Assembly (NCBI GenBank): GCA_944320955.1
Contig: CALUJL010000025.1
Span: 1 to 43,152 of the forward strand
Reading direction: 5' to 3'
Length of the DNA: 43,152 nucleotides
Source of the DNA: an uncultured Bacteroidaceae bacterium
GTDB lineage: Bacteria; Bacteroidota; Bacteroidia; Bacteroidales; Bacteroidaceae
Shown here one piece after another: positions 8,112 through 17,190 of the stretch. Positions within the stretch are counted from its first letter, which is position 1. Every line of letters starts with the position of its first letter. The notes under the pieces are model-generated. The model was given only the letters and a program-made list of their open reading frames with translations. It had not been told where the DNA came from and did no database searches. Made by a program: the position numbers and the translations under genes.

Positions 8112-11100
8112 ATGCTGGAACAAAAAGGCCTTTATAAGTTAGGTATAGACATAGGTTCGACAACGGCCAAGCTCGTGCTGCTCGACGAGGAGAACCGCTT
8201 GATTTTTTCCCGGTATGAGCGCCATAATGCCAATGCGGCTGCCGTCGTGAAGAAAGCGCTGGACTTTTTGGAAAAAGACCTGCACTTATCCGAAAAAGAC
8301 GCAGCACTTTTCCGGATAAGTCCTGCCATTACGGGCTCGGTCGGAATGGGTTTTGCCGAAAGCCTTGGCGTTCCGTTTATTCAGGAAGTGGTAGCGGCCA
8401 CGACCTACGCCCGGCATCTGTATCCCCAGGCCCGTACGCTGATCGACATAGGCGGCGAAGACGCAAAGATCGTATATCTCCACGAAGACGGGAGCAGCGA
8501 CCTGCGGATGAACGGCAACTGCGCCGGCGGAACGGGCGCTTTCATCGACCAGATGGCCATACTCCTGGGCGTTCCCGTAGAGGAATTGTCCGTGCTGGCA
8601 GAGGAATCCACGGCTATTCACCCGATAGCTTCCCGCTGCGGCGTATTCTCGAAAACCGACGTGCAGAACCTCATAGCCCGCAACGTGAGCCGCTCCGACA
8701 TTGCGGCTTCCATTTTCCATGCCGTGGCCGTGCAGACCGTCACGACCCTCTCGCACGGCTGCGAAATAGAGGCTCCCGTGCTCCTGTGCGGAGGCCCTCT
8801 TTCGTTTATCCCCTCGTTGCGCAGGGCTTTCGCACGCTATCTGCAGCAAGATGAGGCAGGCTTCCTGCTGCCTCAGCGGGCAGAACTGGTGCCGGCCCAC
8901 GGCACGGCCTTGCTGGCGGCGGACTCCGAAGACTGGACGCTGCGTAGCTTTTGCGAACATCTGGAGTCGCTCTCGGCGCGTCCGAAGCAGCGTCTTTCCA
9001 ATGTCCTGCCCCGGCTTTTCGCAGACGGGCAGGAACTGGAGCAGTGGCGGGCGGAAAAACTGGCGGGCGGCATAGGATATGCCCGGGAAGAGACGCCGGA
9101 GAGCGTATTCCTGGGCATCGATTCGGGGTCGACCACGACGAAAATCGTGGCCATCGACCGCCTCGGGCGGATAGTCTACGAGTATTATCGCAACAACGAG
9201 GGAAACCCCATAGAAACCGTGCGGGCCGGTCTGGAGCGATGGGCCGCCCAGTGCCGGGAGGCCGGCATCGAAGTCCGGATAGACGGCAGTTGCGTGACGG
9301 GATACGGCGAGGACCTGATAAAAAACGCCTTCAAACTCGAACATGGCACGATAGAGACGATAGCCCACTACCTGGCCGCCCGCAGGATCCAGCCGGAAGT
9401 CTCTTTCGTCCTCGACATCGGCGGGCAGGACATGAAGGCCATTTTCGTGGAGAAAGGCCTCATTTCGCGCATGGAGCTGAATGAAGCCTGCTCTTCCGGC
9501 TGCGGCTCGTTTATCGAGACCTTTGCCCGTTCGCTGGGTTATACGGTGGAAGACTTTTCCCGCCTGGCTTGCCTGGCAGAACAGCCTTGTGATCTGGGCA
9601 CCCGCTGCACGGTCTTCATGAATTCAAAGGTGAAGCAGGTGTTGCGCGAAGGGGCTTCGGTGGGCGACATCTCGGCCGGACTGGCCTACTCGGTGGTGAA
9701 AAACTGTTTGTTCAAGGTATTGAAGCTCCGGGATGCCGGAGTCTTGGGCTCGCACATAGTGGTGCAGGGCGGCACGATGCGGAACGATGCCGTGGTGCGT
9801 GCGCTGGAACTGCTCACCGGCAAGCAAGTCTCCCGGAGCCGCTGCCCGGAACTGATGGGGGCCTACGGCTGTGCGCTTTTTGCGCAAGCCCATGCGGGGG
9901 AGCACACTGCCCCGGTTTGGCTCTCCGACTTGGCCCGGCCGGTGTCGTACACCCGGAAAAACAGCCAGTGCCATGGCTGCGAGAACCGATGCTTCATCCA
10001 GCGCTACCGTTTCGACAACGGAAACAACTACGTCTCCGGCAACAAGTGCGAACGCATCTTCTCCAACCGGGGCGCGGACTGCGTGACGGGCGAGAACATC
10101 TATCCCCGGAAGTACGAACTGCTGTTCCATCGGGCGGTCCCCGCTGTGCCTTCTGCCCGCAAGATAGGCATTCCCCGCTGTCTGAACTTCTACGAAGAGT
10201 ATCCTTTCTGGCACACCCTGTTTGTGGAGGCCGGTCTTGAGCCGGTGTTGTCCGCTCCTTCTACTTTCGTGCGCTACGAAAGCTGTGCCCACGATGTGAT
10301 GTCCGACAATATCTGCTTCCCCGCCAAGCTGGTGCACAGCCATATCTACGACCTCATCGGCCGCGGTGTGGAGCGCATCTTCATGCCATACGTCGTATTC
10401 GAGAAGCTGGACGGGAAAGATGCGGACAACAGTTTCAACTGCCCCATCGTGAGCGGTTACTCCGATGTGGTGCGGAGCGTGACGCCCTCGGGGATTCCGA
10501 TTGATTCCCCCAGCATTTCTTTCAAGAAAGAGGCCGACCTGCGGCGCGGCTGCACCGAGTATCTCCGCGGGCTCGGCATCGAGACGAAACGGATAGGGAC
10601 GGCTGTCGACCGTGCGCTCGAAGAACAGCGCCGCTATGAGCAGCAACTCGTCAGGGAGAACCGGGCTATTCTCGAAAAGAGCCGCGCGGAGGGCCGTATC
10701 TGCATCCTCCTGGCCGGACGGCCCTACCACAGCGACCCGCTTATCCAGCATAAACTTTCGGAGATGATAGCCTCGCTGGGGGTAGACGTCATCAGCGACG
10801 ACATTGTGCGGGGCGATGATTCGCTTTCCATAAGGGAAAATCATCTGGTCCGGCAGTGGGCCTACGTCAACCGCCTGCTCAAGGCCGCCACGTGGGCGGC
10901 GCGGTGTGGCGATGAAGTGCACTTTGTGGAGATGACCTCTTTCGGTTGCGGGCCGGACGCTTTCCTGGTCGACGAAATACGCGACATCCTCCACCGTGCG
11001 GGGAAGTCGCTGACGCTCCTGAAGATAGATGATGTGAACAATATCGGCTCGATTCGCCTGCGTGTGCGCTCCCTGGTGGAAAATCTCAAGCACAACCGGC

Positions 11101-12365
11101 AGGAAGCACACGTGGAGAAGCAGGCATTGCCCTTTGTGGATACGCCTCCTTATCAGGCCGCCGACCGGAAACGGACCATATTGGTGCCTTATTTCACCGA
11201 TTTCATCTCCCCGCTTATTCCTCCGGTCTTCGAGCGGATCAGCTACAATATGGTCGCTTTGCCACCGAGCGATGGCGAATCGGCTGAGCTGGGACTGAAA
11301 TATGCCAATAACGAAGTTTGCTATCCGGCCACGCTTATCGTGGGCGACGTGATAAAGGCTCTTTCCTCCGGCAAGTACAATCTGGACGAAACGGCAGTCA
11401 TCATTACGCAGACAGGCGGTCAGTGCCGCGCAACGAACTATCTCGGACTGATAAAGAAGGCGATGATAGAGGCAGGATACGGGCAAGTGCCGGTGCTTTC
11501 GTTTGCCCCCGGTAGCAGTAAGTACAACGAGCAGCCCGGCTTCCGCATCCCCTGGATGAAAATCCTCCCGATGGCTCTGGCCGTCATTCTCTTCTCCGAC
11601 TGTCTTGCGCAGTTCTATTATGCCACCCTTGCCCGCGAGGAACAGAAAGGTGATGCCGGGCGCCTGCGCAACTTCTACCTGGAACGGGCCAAAGCCCTCA
11701 TCGCGACGGACAAGAGCGGGGCCCTCTACGACTTGATAGCCGAGGCGGCGCGCGATTTCGACCGTATACCGATGTGCGACCGCCATCTGCCGAAGGTGGG
11801 AATCGTGGGTGAGATTTTCTTGAAGTTCAACTCTTTTGCCCATAAGGACGTAGTAAACTATCTGGCCCGGCATGATGTGGAGGTATTGCCGCCGCTGCTG
11901 CTGAAGTTTTTCACACAGAGTTTCGTCAACCGCAAGCAGTATAAGCGTGCCCATGTGGAGAACGACGGGATTCCCGACTTCGTGGCCGACATATTGTATG
12001 CCCTGGTGTGCCGGAAGATCGACAAGGCAAACCGGAAAGCAGCCGCATTCCGCTATTTCAAACCCTTCACCGATATTTTCGAGGATGCGGAGATGGCCTG
12101 CGAGGCCGTGTCGCTTTCTGCCCAGTTTGGCGAGGGATGGCTCTTGCCCGGCGAGGTGATTGCCTATGCCCGGGAGGGGGTGAACAATGTGGTCAGCCTG
12201 CAGCCTTTCGGTTGTATAGCCAATCATGTAATATCCAAAGGCATCGAAAAGCGCATCAAGACGCTGTATCCCCAGATGAACCTGCTGTCGCTCGATTTCG
12301 ACAGCGGCGTGAGCGACGTGAACGTGACGAACCGTTTGCTGCTTTTTGCCAACAATCTGAAATAG
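8112..12365 (+). CDS. Large double-activase protein related to 2-hydroxyacyl-CoA dehydratase activators
   Basis: The 1417-residue cytoplasmic protein contains two BcrAD/BadFG-type (ASKHA) ATPase domains in tandem. The first (about 9-270) has GIDIGSTTAK and the iron-sulfur cysteines Cys137 (NGNCAGGTG) and Cys176 (SRCGVF). The second (about 332-600) has GIDSGSTTTK, Cys460 (NEACSSGCG) and Cys499 (TRCTVF). A cysteine-rich stretch at 620-660 (CHGCENRC) follows, then a DUF2229-like region starting near residue 690 and a dehydratase-like C-terminal part (about 855-1400). Family members with one activase domain use ATP to inject an electron into an FeS dehydratase. Here activator and partner-like domains are fused, and no separate HgdAB subunits are adjacent. 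The actual substrate is unknown. The gene has its own promoter. DNA for residues 48-72 resembles the dispersed repeat. Confidence 0.82.
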   Translation: MLEQKGLYKLGIDIGSTTAKLVLLDEENRLIFSRYERHNANAAAVVKKALDFLEKDLHLSEKDAALFRISPAITGSVGMGFAESLGVPFIQEVVAATTYARHLYPQARTLIDIGGEDAKIVYLHEDGSSDLRMNGNCAGGTGAFIDQMAILLGVPVEELSVLAEESTAIHPIASRCGVFSKTDVQNLIARNVSRSDIAASIFHAVAVQTVTTLSHGCEIEAPVLLCGGPLSFIPSLRRAFARYLQQDEAGFLLPQRAELVPAHGTALLAADSEDWTLRSFCEHLESLSARPKQRLSNVLPRLFADGQELEQWRAEKLAGGIGYAREETPESVFLGIDSGSTTTKIVAIDRLGRIVYEYYRNNEGNPIETVRAGLERWAAQCREAGIEVRIDGSCVTGYGEDLIKNAFKLEHGTIETIAHYLAARRIQPEVSFVLDIGGQDMKAIFVEKGLISRMELNEACSSGCGSFIETFARSLGYTVEDFSRLACLAEQPCDLGTRCTVFMNSKVKQVLREGASVGDISAGLAYSVVKNCLFKVLKLRDAGVLGSHIVVQGGTMRNDAVVRALELLTGKQVSRSRCPELMGAYGCALFAQAHAGEHTAPVWLSDLARPVSYTRKNSQCHGCENRCFIQRYRFDNGNNYVSGNKCERIFSNRGADCVTGENIYPRKYELLFHRAVPAVPSARKIGIPRCLNFYEEYPFWHTLFVEAGLEPVLSAPSTFVRYESCAHDVMSDNICFPAKLVHSHIYDLIGRGVERIFMPYVVFEKLDGKDADNSFNCPIVSGYSDVVRSVTPSGIPIDSPSISFKKEADLRRGCTEYLRGLGIETKRIGTAVDRALEEQRRYEQQLVRENRAILEKSRAEGRICILLAGRPYHSDPLIQHKLSEMIASLGVDVISDDIVRGDDSLSIRENHLVRQWAYVNRLLKAATWAARCGDEVHFVEMTSFGCGPDAFLVDEIRDILHRAGKSLTLLKIDDVNNIGSIRLRVRSLVENLKHNRQEAHVEKQALPFVDTPPYQAADRKRTILVPYFTDFISPLIPPVFERISYNMVALPPSDGESAELGLKYANNEVCYPATLIVGDVIKALSSGKYNLDETAVIITQTGGQCRATNYLGLIKKAMIEAGYGQVPVLSFAPGSSKYNEQPGFRIPWMKILPMALAVILFSDCLAQFYYATLAREEQKGDAGRLRNFYLERAKALIATDKSGALYDLIAEAARDFDRIPMCDRHLPKVGIVGEIFLKFNSFAHKDVVNYLARHDVEVLPPLLLKFFTQSFVNRKQYKRAHVENDGIPDFVADILYALVCRKIDKANRKAAAFRYFKPFTDIFEDAEMACEAVSLSAQFGEGWLLPGEVIAYAREGVNNVVSLQPFGCIANHVISKGIEKRIKTLYPQMNLLSLDFDSGVSDVNVTNRLLLFANNLK
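8254..8326. repeat. Divergent dispersed-repeat cluster inside the activase gene
   Basis: AAGCGCTGGACTTTTTGGAA is followed by GACCTGCACTTATCCGAAAA and GACGCAGCACTTTTCCGG, three related units of the same word type as the intergenic repeat (CTGCA/CAGCA next to CTTTT and GAAAAAG). Translated, it gives a charged helix (KALDFLEKDLHLSEKDAALF). Confidence 0.4.
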
Positions 12366-12388
12366 GCATTCCGTACCGTCATTAAGAT

Positions 12389-12412
12389 GGGCGCGTTGGC
12401 CCGCTTTTTTCT
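12389..12412 (+). terminator. Weak possible terminator after the activase gene
   Basis: GGGC-GCGTTG-GCCC is a 4-base stem followed by GC and six T. The stem is short, so this may be only partial termination. Confidence 0.35.
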
Positions 12413-12463
12413 TCAGGCGAAGGAAAAAGGGCGGGTAGGGGAGTCTGTTTCGGATTTTGTTTT

Positions 12464-12471
12464 TATCTTTG
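12464..12471 (+). promoter_or_regulatory. Promoter -7 box for phenylacetate-CoA ligase
   Basis: TATCTTTG is an exact TAnnTTTG match 122 bases before the start codon at 12593. It gives the ligase/ACT pair its own transcription unit. Confidence 0.6.
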
Positions 12472-12592
12472 CCCACACACATATAAAGGTAACATACGGG
12501 ATGGGAGAACACCATCGGTATGCAGACTTTACGGGTGTGTAAGAAGAACTTTTTGTAAAATCGTAAACAATCAAAAAAACGTAGAGACTGCC

Positions 12593-13891
12593 ATGATATG
12601 GAATGAGACCATGGAGTGCATGGACCGTGAGACGCTCCGTAAGATACAGAGTGCACGGCTGAAAAAAATCGTTGACTATGCCTATCACAACACGCCTTTC
12701 TATCGCCGCAAGATGCAGCAGATGGGTCTGACTCCGGACGACATAGAGTCGATAGACGACATAGTGAAACTGCCTTTTACCACCAAGCTTGATTTACGCG
12801 ACAATTATCCTTTCGGGCTTTGCGCCGTGCCGATGTCGCAGATTTGCCGTATCCATGCCTCGTCCGGTACGACGGGGCGTCCCACGGTGGTTGCCTATAC
12901 GCGCAAGGACTTGCGGGTATGGTCGGAATGTGTGTCGCGCTGTTTCTATGCTTACGGCGCCAGCGAGGGCGACATCTTCCAGGTGTCTTACGGCTACGGC
13001 CTCTTCACGGGCGGACTGGGAGCGCATCAGGGTGCGGAAAACATAGGCGCTTCGGTTATCCCCATGTCGAGCGGAAACACGGCCAAGCAGATCCAGCTGA
13101 TGCACGACTTCGGGGCGACGGCCATTTGCTGCACGCCTTCTTATGCCCTCTATCTGGCCGAAGCCATTCGTGAGTCGGGCATTCCGCTCGAAGAGTTTAA
13201 GCTGCGCATCGGAGCCTTCGGGGCAGAGCCTTGGACGGAGGGCATGCGTGCCGAATTGGAGGAGAAGTTGGGCATCAAGGCCTATGACATCTACGGCCTG
13301 AGTGAAGTGGCCGGTCCGGGCGTAGGCTTCGAATGCGAATGCCAGAAGGGGACTCACCTGAACGAGGACCACTATTTCCCGGAGATTGTGGACCCGCAGA
13401 CTCTGGAACCCGTAGAGCCGGGCAAGACGGGCGAGCTGGTTTTCACTCACTTGACAAAGGAAGGAATGCCCCTGCTTCGCTATAGGACGAAGGATCTGAC
13501 GGCGCTCCACTATGAGAAGTGCTCCTGTGGCAGGACTTTGGTGCGCATGGACCGCATCTTGGGACGGAGCGACGATATGCTCATTATTCGTGGTGTCAAT
13601 GTCTTCCCCTCGCAAATCGAGTCGGTTATCCTGGAGATGCCGCAGTTTGAGGCTCACTATCTGCTGGTCGTAGACCGCGTGAACAATACGGACACGATGG
13701 AGTTGCAGGTAGAGGTGCGCCCGGAGTTCTATACGGATGAGATCAATCGTTTGCTGGAGATGAAGAAAATGCTCCACGGACGCTTGCAGAGTGTATTGGG
13801 GCTTTCGGTGGATGTCAAGCTGGTAGAGCCCAAGACCATAGAACGCAGTACGGGAAAAGCCCAGCGCGTCATAGACAAACGTAAACTCTGA
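12593..13891 (+). CDS. paaK: Phenylacetate-CoA ligase family protein
   Basis: The 432-residue adenylate-forming enzyme activates an aryl acid with ATP and CoA. It has the P-loop SSGTTGRPT near residue 90, the adenylate motif YGLSEV (about 238-243) and the C-terminal region RSDDMLIIRGVNVFPSQIE, with the Lys-containing end STGKAQRVIDKR. In many anaerobes this enzyme works with indolepyruvate ferredoxin oxidoreductase in aromatic amino-acid fermentation. Those subunits (iorAB) are not in this window, so the role is inferred. It is followed by a double-ACT protein, the usual partner. The ATG at 12593 gives the family N terminus (ETLRKIQSARLKKIVDYAY); a start at the later in-frame ATG cannot be excluded. 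Confidence 0.88.
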   Translation: MIWNETMECMDRETLRKIQSARLKKIVDYAYHNTPFYRRKMQQMGLTPDDIESIDDIVKLPFTTKLDLRDNYPFGLCAVPMSQICRIHASSGTTGRPTVVAYTRKDLRVWSECVSRCFYAYGASEGDIFQVSYGYGLFTGGLGAHQGAENIGASVIPMSSGNTAKQIQLMHDFGATAICCTPSYALYLAEAIRESGIPLEEFKLRIGAFGAEPWTEGMRAELEEKLGIKAYDIYGLSEVAGPGVGFECECQKGTHLNEDHYFPEIVDPQTLEPVEPGKTGELVFTHLTKEGMPLLRYRTKDLTALHYEKCSCGRTLVRMDRILGRSDDMLIIRGVNVFPSQIESVILEMPQFEAHYLLVVDRVNNTDTMELQVEVRPEFYTDEINRLLEMKKMLHGRLQSVLGLSVDVKLVEPKTIERSTGKAQRVIDKRKL

Positions 13892-13962
13892 GGCTGGAAT
13901 CCGGAAAATCCTGTATCGGGAATAGAAAAAGGAATTTAACTATAAACAAGGGAGATATAACT

Positions 13963-14388
13963 ATGGAAGCAAAACAGTTGTCCATTTTTTTGGAAAATAA
14001 GACAGGCCGTCTGACGGAAGTGACACAAGTCCTGGCCCGCGAGGGAATCAATCTTTCGGCGTTGTGCATCGCAGAGAATGCAGACTTCGGCATCCTGCGC
14101 GGAGTGGTCTCGGAGCCGGATCGTGCTTACCAAGTGCTAAAGGACAATCACTTTGCCGTCAGTGTGACGAATGTCGTGGGGTTTGCCTGTCCCAATACGC
14201 CGGGTAGTCTGGCTCAAGTGTTGGGGTATTTGTCGGAAGCTGGCATTTTTATCGAATACATGTATTCGTTTGCCAACGGAGACAGTGCCAACGTCATCAT
14301 CCGGCCTACGAATCTGGAGGCTTGCATCGAGGTCTTGAAGCAGAAACGGGTGGAGCTCTTGGCTGCGAGCGACTTGTATAAGTTGTAA
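13963..14388 (+). CDS. Double ACT-domain amino-acid-binding protein
   Basis: The 141-residue protein consists of two ACT domains in tandem (about 4-68 and 72-138), each beginning with the strand/Gly motif (ENKTGRLTEVTQ and PNTPGSLAQVL). ACT pairs bind amino acids as small regulatory sensors. No catalytic domain is present. It follows the phenylacetate-CoA ligase by 71 bases, an arrangement common in Bacteroidales and methanogens, where it probably senses an aromatic amino acid. The ligand is not evident from sequence. Confidence 0.88.
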   Translation: MEAKQLSIFLENKTGRLTEVTQVLAREGINLSALCIAENADFGILRGVVSEPDRAYQVLKDNHFAVSVTNVVGFACPNTPGSLAQVLGYLSEAGIFIEYMYSFANGDSANVIIRPTNLEACIEVLKQKRVELLAASDLYKL

Positions 14389-14413
14389 ATCTGGTAGGGC
14401 GCTTCCCAAAAAG

Positions 14414-14444
14414 CCCTTGTGGTTTTCAGAAAAACCGCAAGGGG
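14414..14444. terminator. First of two stacked terminator hairpins
   Basis: CCCTTGTGGTTTTC pairs with GAAAAACCGCAAGGGG, allowing one bulge and one G-T pair. It lies directly before the longer palindrome at 14445-14493. Confidence 0.5.
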
Positions 14445-14493
14445 AAAAAGCGAAAGGGTGCCGGGGAATTTCCCCGGCACCCTTTCGCTTTTT
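14445..14493. terminator. Bidirectional terminator between the ACT gene and glgP
   Basis: Two 24-base arms (14445-14468 and 14470-14493) are perfectly complementary around a single central base. They begin AAAAAGCGAAAGG and end CCTTTCGCTTTTT. The flanking A and T runs allow termination from both sides, fitting its place between convergent genes. Confidence 0.9.
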
Positions 14494-14513
14494 TATAGGA
14501 ATGTGCATTTTCT

Positions 14514-14538
14514 CCTGGCAGGTCTTATGCCTGCCAGG
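14514..14538 (-). terminator. Hairpin just after glgP
   Basis: CCTGGCAGG (14514-14522) pairs with CCTGCCAGG (14530-14538) with a 7-base loop, 12 bases beyond the glgP stop on the minus strand. The following run is A-rich on that strand, so termination here is less certain than at 14445-14493. Confidence 0.45.
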
Positions 14539-14549
14539 GAAAATGAGGA

Positions 14550-17114
14550 TTAGTAGAACCAGCGTACATAGCAGAAGTCCATGCGGTGCGGCAGATCCTT
14601 ATGTTTGGGGAACATGCGGTATGCCACTTTGAAGTGCCCGGACTTGGAGATGTTGTGCTTCAACTGGAAGGTATAGCGGTCGCCTTCGCGCTTTACCATC
14701 TTGAAGGGTTCTACTTCCAGGATGTGCTGTCTGCCGTTGGCATCGGTGTACGTCGTGACGAGTTCCATGCCGATAGCGTCGTCCAGCCCCTTCTCGTCGA
14801 TTACGTAGGTGATGATGTAATCCCTGCCGCGGTCGATACAGCCCTTCTGTATATCCTCTTCTTTGGAAGAAGAAATGACTTCGATGGAATCCCACTTGGA
14901 TATTACCTGCTCCTTCCATGCGGCGATTTCTTTTGCCTTCTTGAAGTCGTCGGCAATCAACTGGTGGCTGCGTTTGCCCATCTTGTTGTAAAATTTACTG
15001 TAGTAGTCGTCCAGTTGGCGTTTCATCGTATAGTGGGGAGCGATCTGGCTGATGGATTTCTTCACGGCTTTCACCCATTCTTCGCTGTAGCCCTTGTCGT
15101 TGCGGTTGTAGTACATCGGCAGGATCTGGTTCTCCAGAATGTTGTAGATTGTAGCCGCATCCAGTTGGTCCTGGTATTCCTGGTTTTGATATGTGCGCTT
15201 CTCGGTCAGAGCCCAACCGGCACCTTCGCGGTAGCCTTCCAGCCACCATCCGTCGAGGACGGAGAAGTTGAGCACGCCGTTCATCAAGGCCTTTTCACCC
15301 GACGTGCCGGATGCTTCCAAGGGGCGGGTAGGGGTGTTCATCCAGATGTCTACGCCCGTAACCAAGCGGCGCGCAAGTGCCATGTCGTAGTTTTCGAGGA
15401 AAATGATTTTTCCGATGAATTCCGGCCGGCGGCTGATTTCGTATATCTTTTTGATCAGGCCCTGTCCGGCTCCGTCATGCGGGTGTGCCTTGCCGGCGAA
15501 GAGGAATTGTACGGGACGCTCGGGGTTGTTTACGATTTTGGCCAGCCGGTCCAGATCGGTGAAGAGCAGATGTGCCCGCTTGTAGGTGGCAAAACGGCGG
15601 GCGAAGCCTATCAGCAGTGCATTGGGGTTGATCTTTTCCAGCAAGGCCACGATGCGTGCCGGGTCGCCCTGGTTCTTCAGCCAATTGTCGCGGAACTGTC
15701 TGGAGATATAGTCTACGAGTTTGTATTTCAGTGCCCGGCGCAGTTCCCAGATGGCCGCATCGGGTACTTTGTCGATGGCTGCCCAAATCTTTTCGTTGCT
15801 CTGGTCGGAGAGGAAATCGGGGTCGAATACTTTATTATACAGTTCTTTCCACTCGGTAGCGCTCCATGTCGGGTAGTGAACGCCGTTCGTTACATAGCCT
15901 ACATGGTTCTCTTCCGGGAAATAGCCTTTCCAGATGGACGAGAACATCTCCTGGGATACTTTTCCGTGCAGCTTGCTGACGCCGTTTACTTCCTGCGAGC
16001 AGTTGCAGGCGAATACGGACATGCAGAAGCGCTCTCCGGCATCGCCCGGATTGTTGCGGCCCATGTCCATAAATTCATCCCAGCTGATACCCAGACGTGC
16101 GGGGTATCCGCCCAGATATTTGCCGAAGAGTCCTTCGTCGAAGTAGTCGTGTCCTGCGGGTACGGGGGTATGTACCGTGTAAAGGGAGGAAGCACGCACG
16201 ATTTCCATGGCTTGATTGAAAGTGAGCCCTTCGTCTATGTAGTCGCAGAGGCGCTGCAGATTGATGAGCGCGGCGTGTCCCTCGTTGCAATGATACAGGT
16301 CTTTCTTTATGCCCAGGGCTTTCAGCATGAGAATGCCGCCTATGCCGAGCAGAATCTCCTGCTTCAGGCGGTTTTCCCAGTCTCCGCCGTAGAGCACATG
16401 GGTAATCGGGCGGTCGTATTCGCTGTTCTGGTCGTTGTCCGTATCCATCAGGTACAGGGTCACGCGGCCTACATTGACTTTCCAGATGTTGGCATATACG
16501 TAGTAATTCATGTAGGGCACGGGCACAACCAGCGGATTCCCGTCTTTGTCCATCACCCGCTCAATGGGGAGATTGTTGAAGTCGGATGCCTCGTAGTTGG
16601 CTATCTGCTGTCCGTCCATGGAGAGCGTCTGGTTGAAATAGCCGTATTTATATAGGAAACCGATACCGGTCAGGTCGACATTGCTGTCGGATGCTTCTTT
16701 CAGATAGTCGCCGGCCAATACGCCCAGACCACCGGAATAGATACGCAGTACGGAAGTCAAACCATACTCCATGGAGAAGTAGGCCACCGAGGGGCGGGAC
16801 TTGTCCGGCTTGACCGACATATAGTGCTGGAAGTCTTCGTAGACGCGGTCCACGCGCTTCATCAAGGCATTGTCTTTGGTAATGGCTTCCAGTTCTTCGA
16901 AGCTCATTGCGTTGAGCAGTGCCACGGGATTATGCTTGCACTCTTTCCAGAGTTGGGGATGCAGGTCGGCAAACAGGTCAGTAGCCTCGTAATTCCAGAC
17001 CCACCACAGGTTGTGCGCCAATTCGGACAGCTTCTCCAATTTCTTGGGAAGTGAAGATTTTACAGTGATTTCTCTCCATTGCGGAGCGTTTACATTGCAA
17101 GATTTGATCTTCAT
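14550..17114 (-). CDS. glgP: Alpha-glucan (glycogen) phosphorylase, GT35
   Basis: The 854-residue enzyme releases glucose-1-phosphate from glycogen or maltodextrins using PLP. The PLP lysine is Lys608 in the [14 protein letters not shown] motif. The N terminus begins with the [10 protein letters not shown] motif (about 33-42) of the actinobacterial/archaeal-like phosphorylase subfamily, and [13 protein letters not shown] marks the sugar-phosphate region. It is cytoplasmic. It lies 76 bases downstream of the glycogen synthase gene on the same strand, so synthesis and breakdown are encoded in one operon. Length is normal for this subfamily. Confidence 0.93.
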   Translation of the reverse strand: MKIKSCNVNAPQWREITVKSSLPKKLEKLSELAHNLWWVWNYEATDLFADLHPQLWKECKHNPVALLNAMSFEELEAITKDNALMKRVDRVYEDFQHYMSVKPDKSRPSVAYFSMEYGLTSVLRIYSGGLGVLAGDYLKEASDSNVDLTGIGFLYKYGYFNQTLSMDGQQIANYEASDFNNLPIERVMDKDGNPLVVPVPYMNYYVYANIWKVNVGRVTLYLMDTDNDQNSEYDRPITHVLYGGDWENRLKQEILLGIGGILMLKALGIKKDLYHCNEGHAALINLQRLCDYIDEGLTFNQAMEIVRASSLYTVHTPVPAGHDYFDEGLFGKYLGGYPARLGISWDEFMDMGRNNPGDAGERFCMSVFACNCSQEVNGVSKLHGKVSQEMFSSIWKGYFPEENHVGYVTNGVHYPTWSATEWKELYNKVFDPDFLSDQSNEKIWAAIDKVPDAAIWELRRALKYKLVDYISRQFRDNWLKNQGDPARIVALLEKINPNALLIGFARRFATYKRAHLLFTDLDRLAKIVNNPERPVQFLFAGKAHPHDGAGQGLIKKIYEISRRPEFIGKIIFLENYDMALARRLVTGVDIWMNTPTRPLEASGTSGEKALMNGVLNFSVLDGWWLEGYREGAGWALTEKRTYQNQEYQDQLDAATIYNILENQILPMYYNRNDKGYSEEWVKAVKKSISQIAPHYTMKRQLDDYYSKFYNKMGKRSHQLIADDFKKAKEIAAWKEQVISKWDSIEVISSSKEEDIQKGCIDRGRDYIITYVIDEKGLDDAIGMELVTTYTDANGRQHILEVEPFKMVKREGDRYTFQLKHNISKSGHFKVAYRMFPKHKDLPHRMDFCYVRWFY

Positions 17115-17190
17115 CGTTATGTAAGATTTTGATTTGTGTTTACTTGTTTAGTTCAGAGGGTTATATTCTGCCTGGGAGAGTTCAGCGTAT

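Noticed and set aside
9624-12656. A 1010-residue open frame antisense to the activase gene
   Set aside because: Shadow of a GC-rich gene; no domain and no promoter box in the right place.
14586-16655. A 689-residue open frame antisense to glgP
   Set aside because: Shadow frame of a clear phosphorylase gene.
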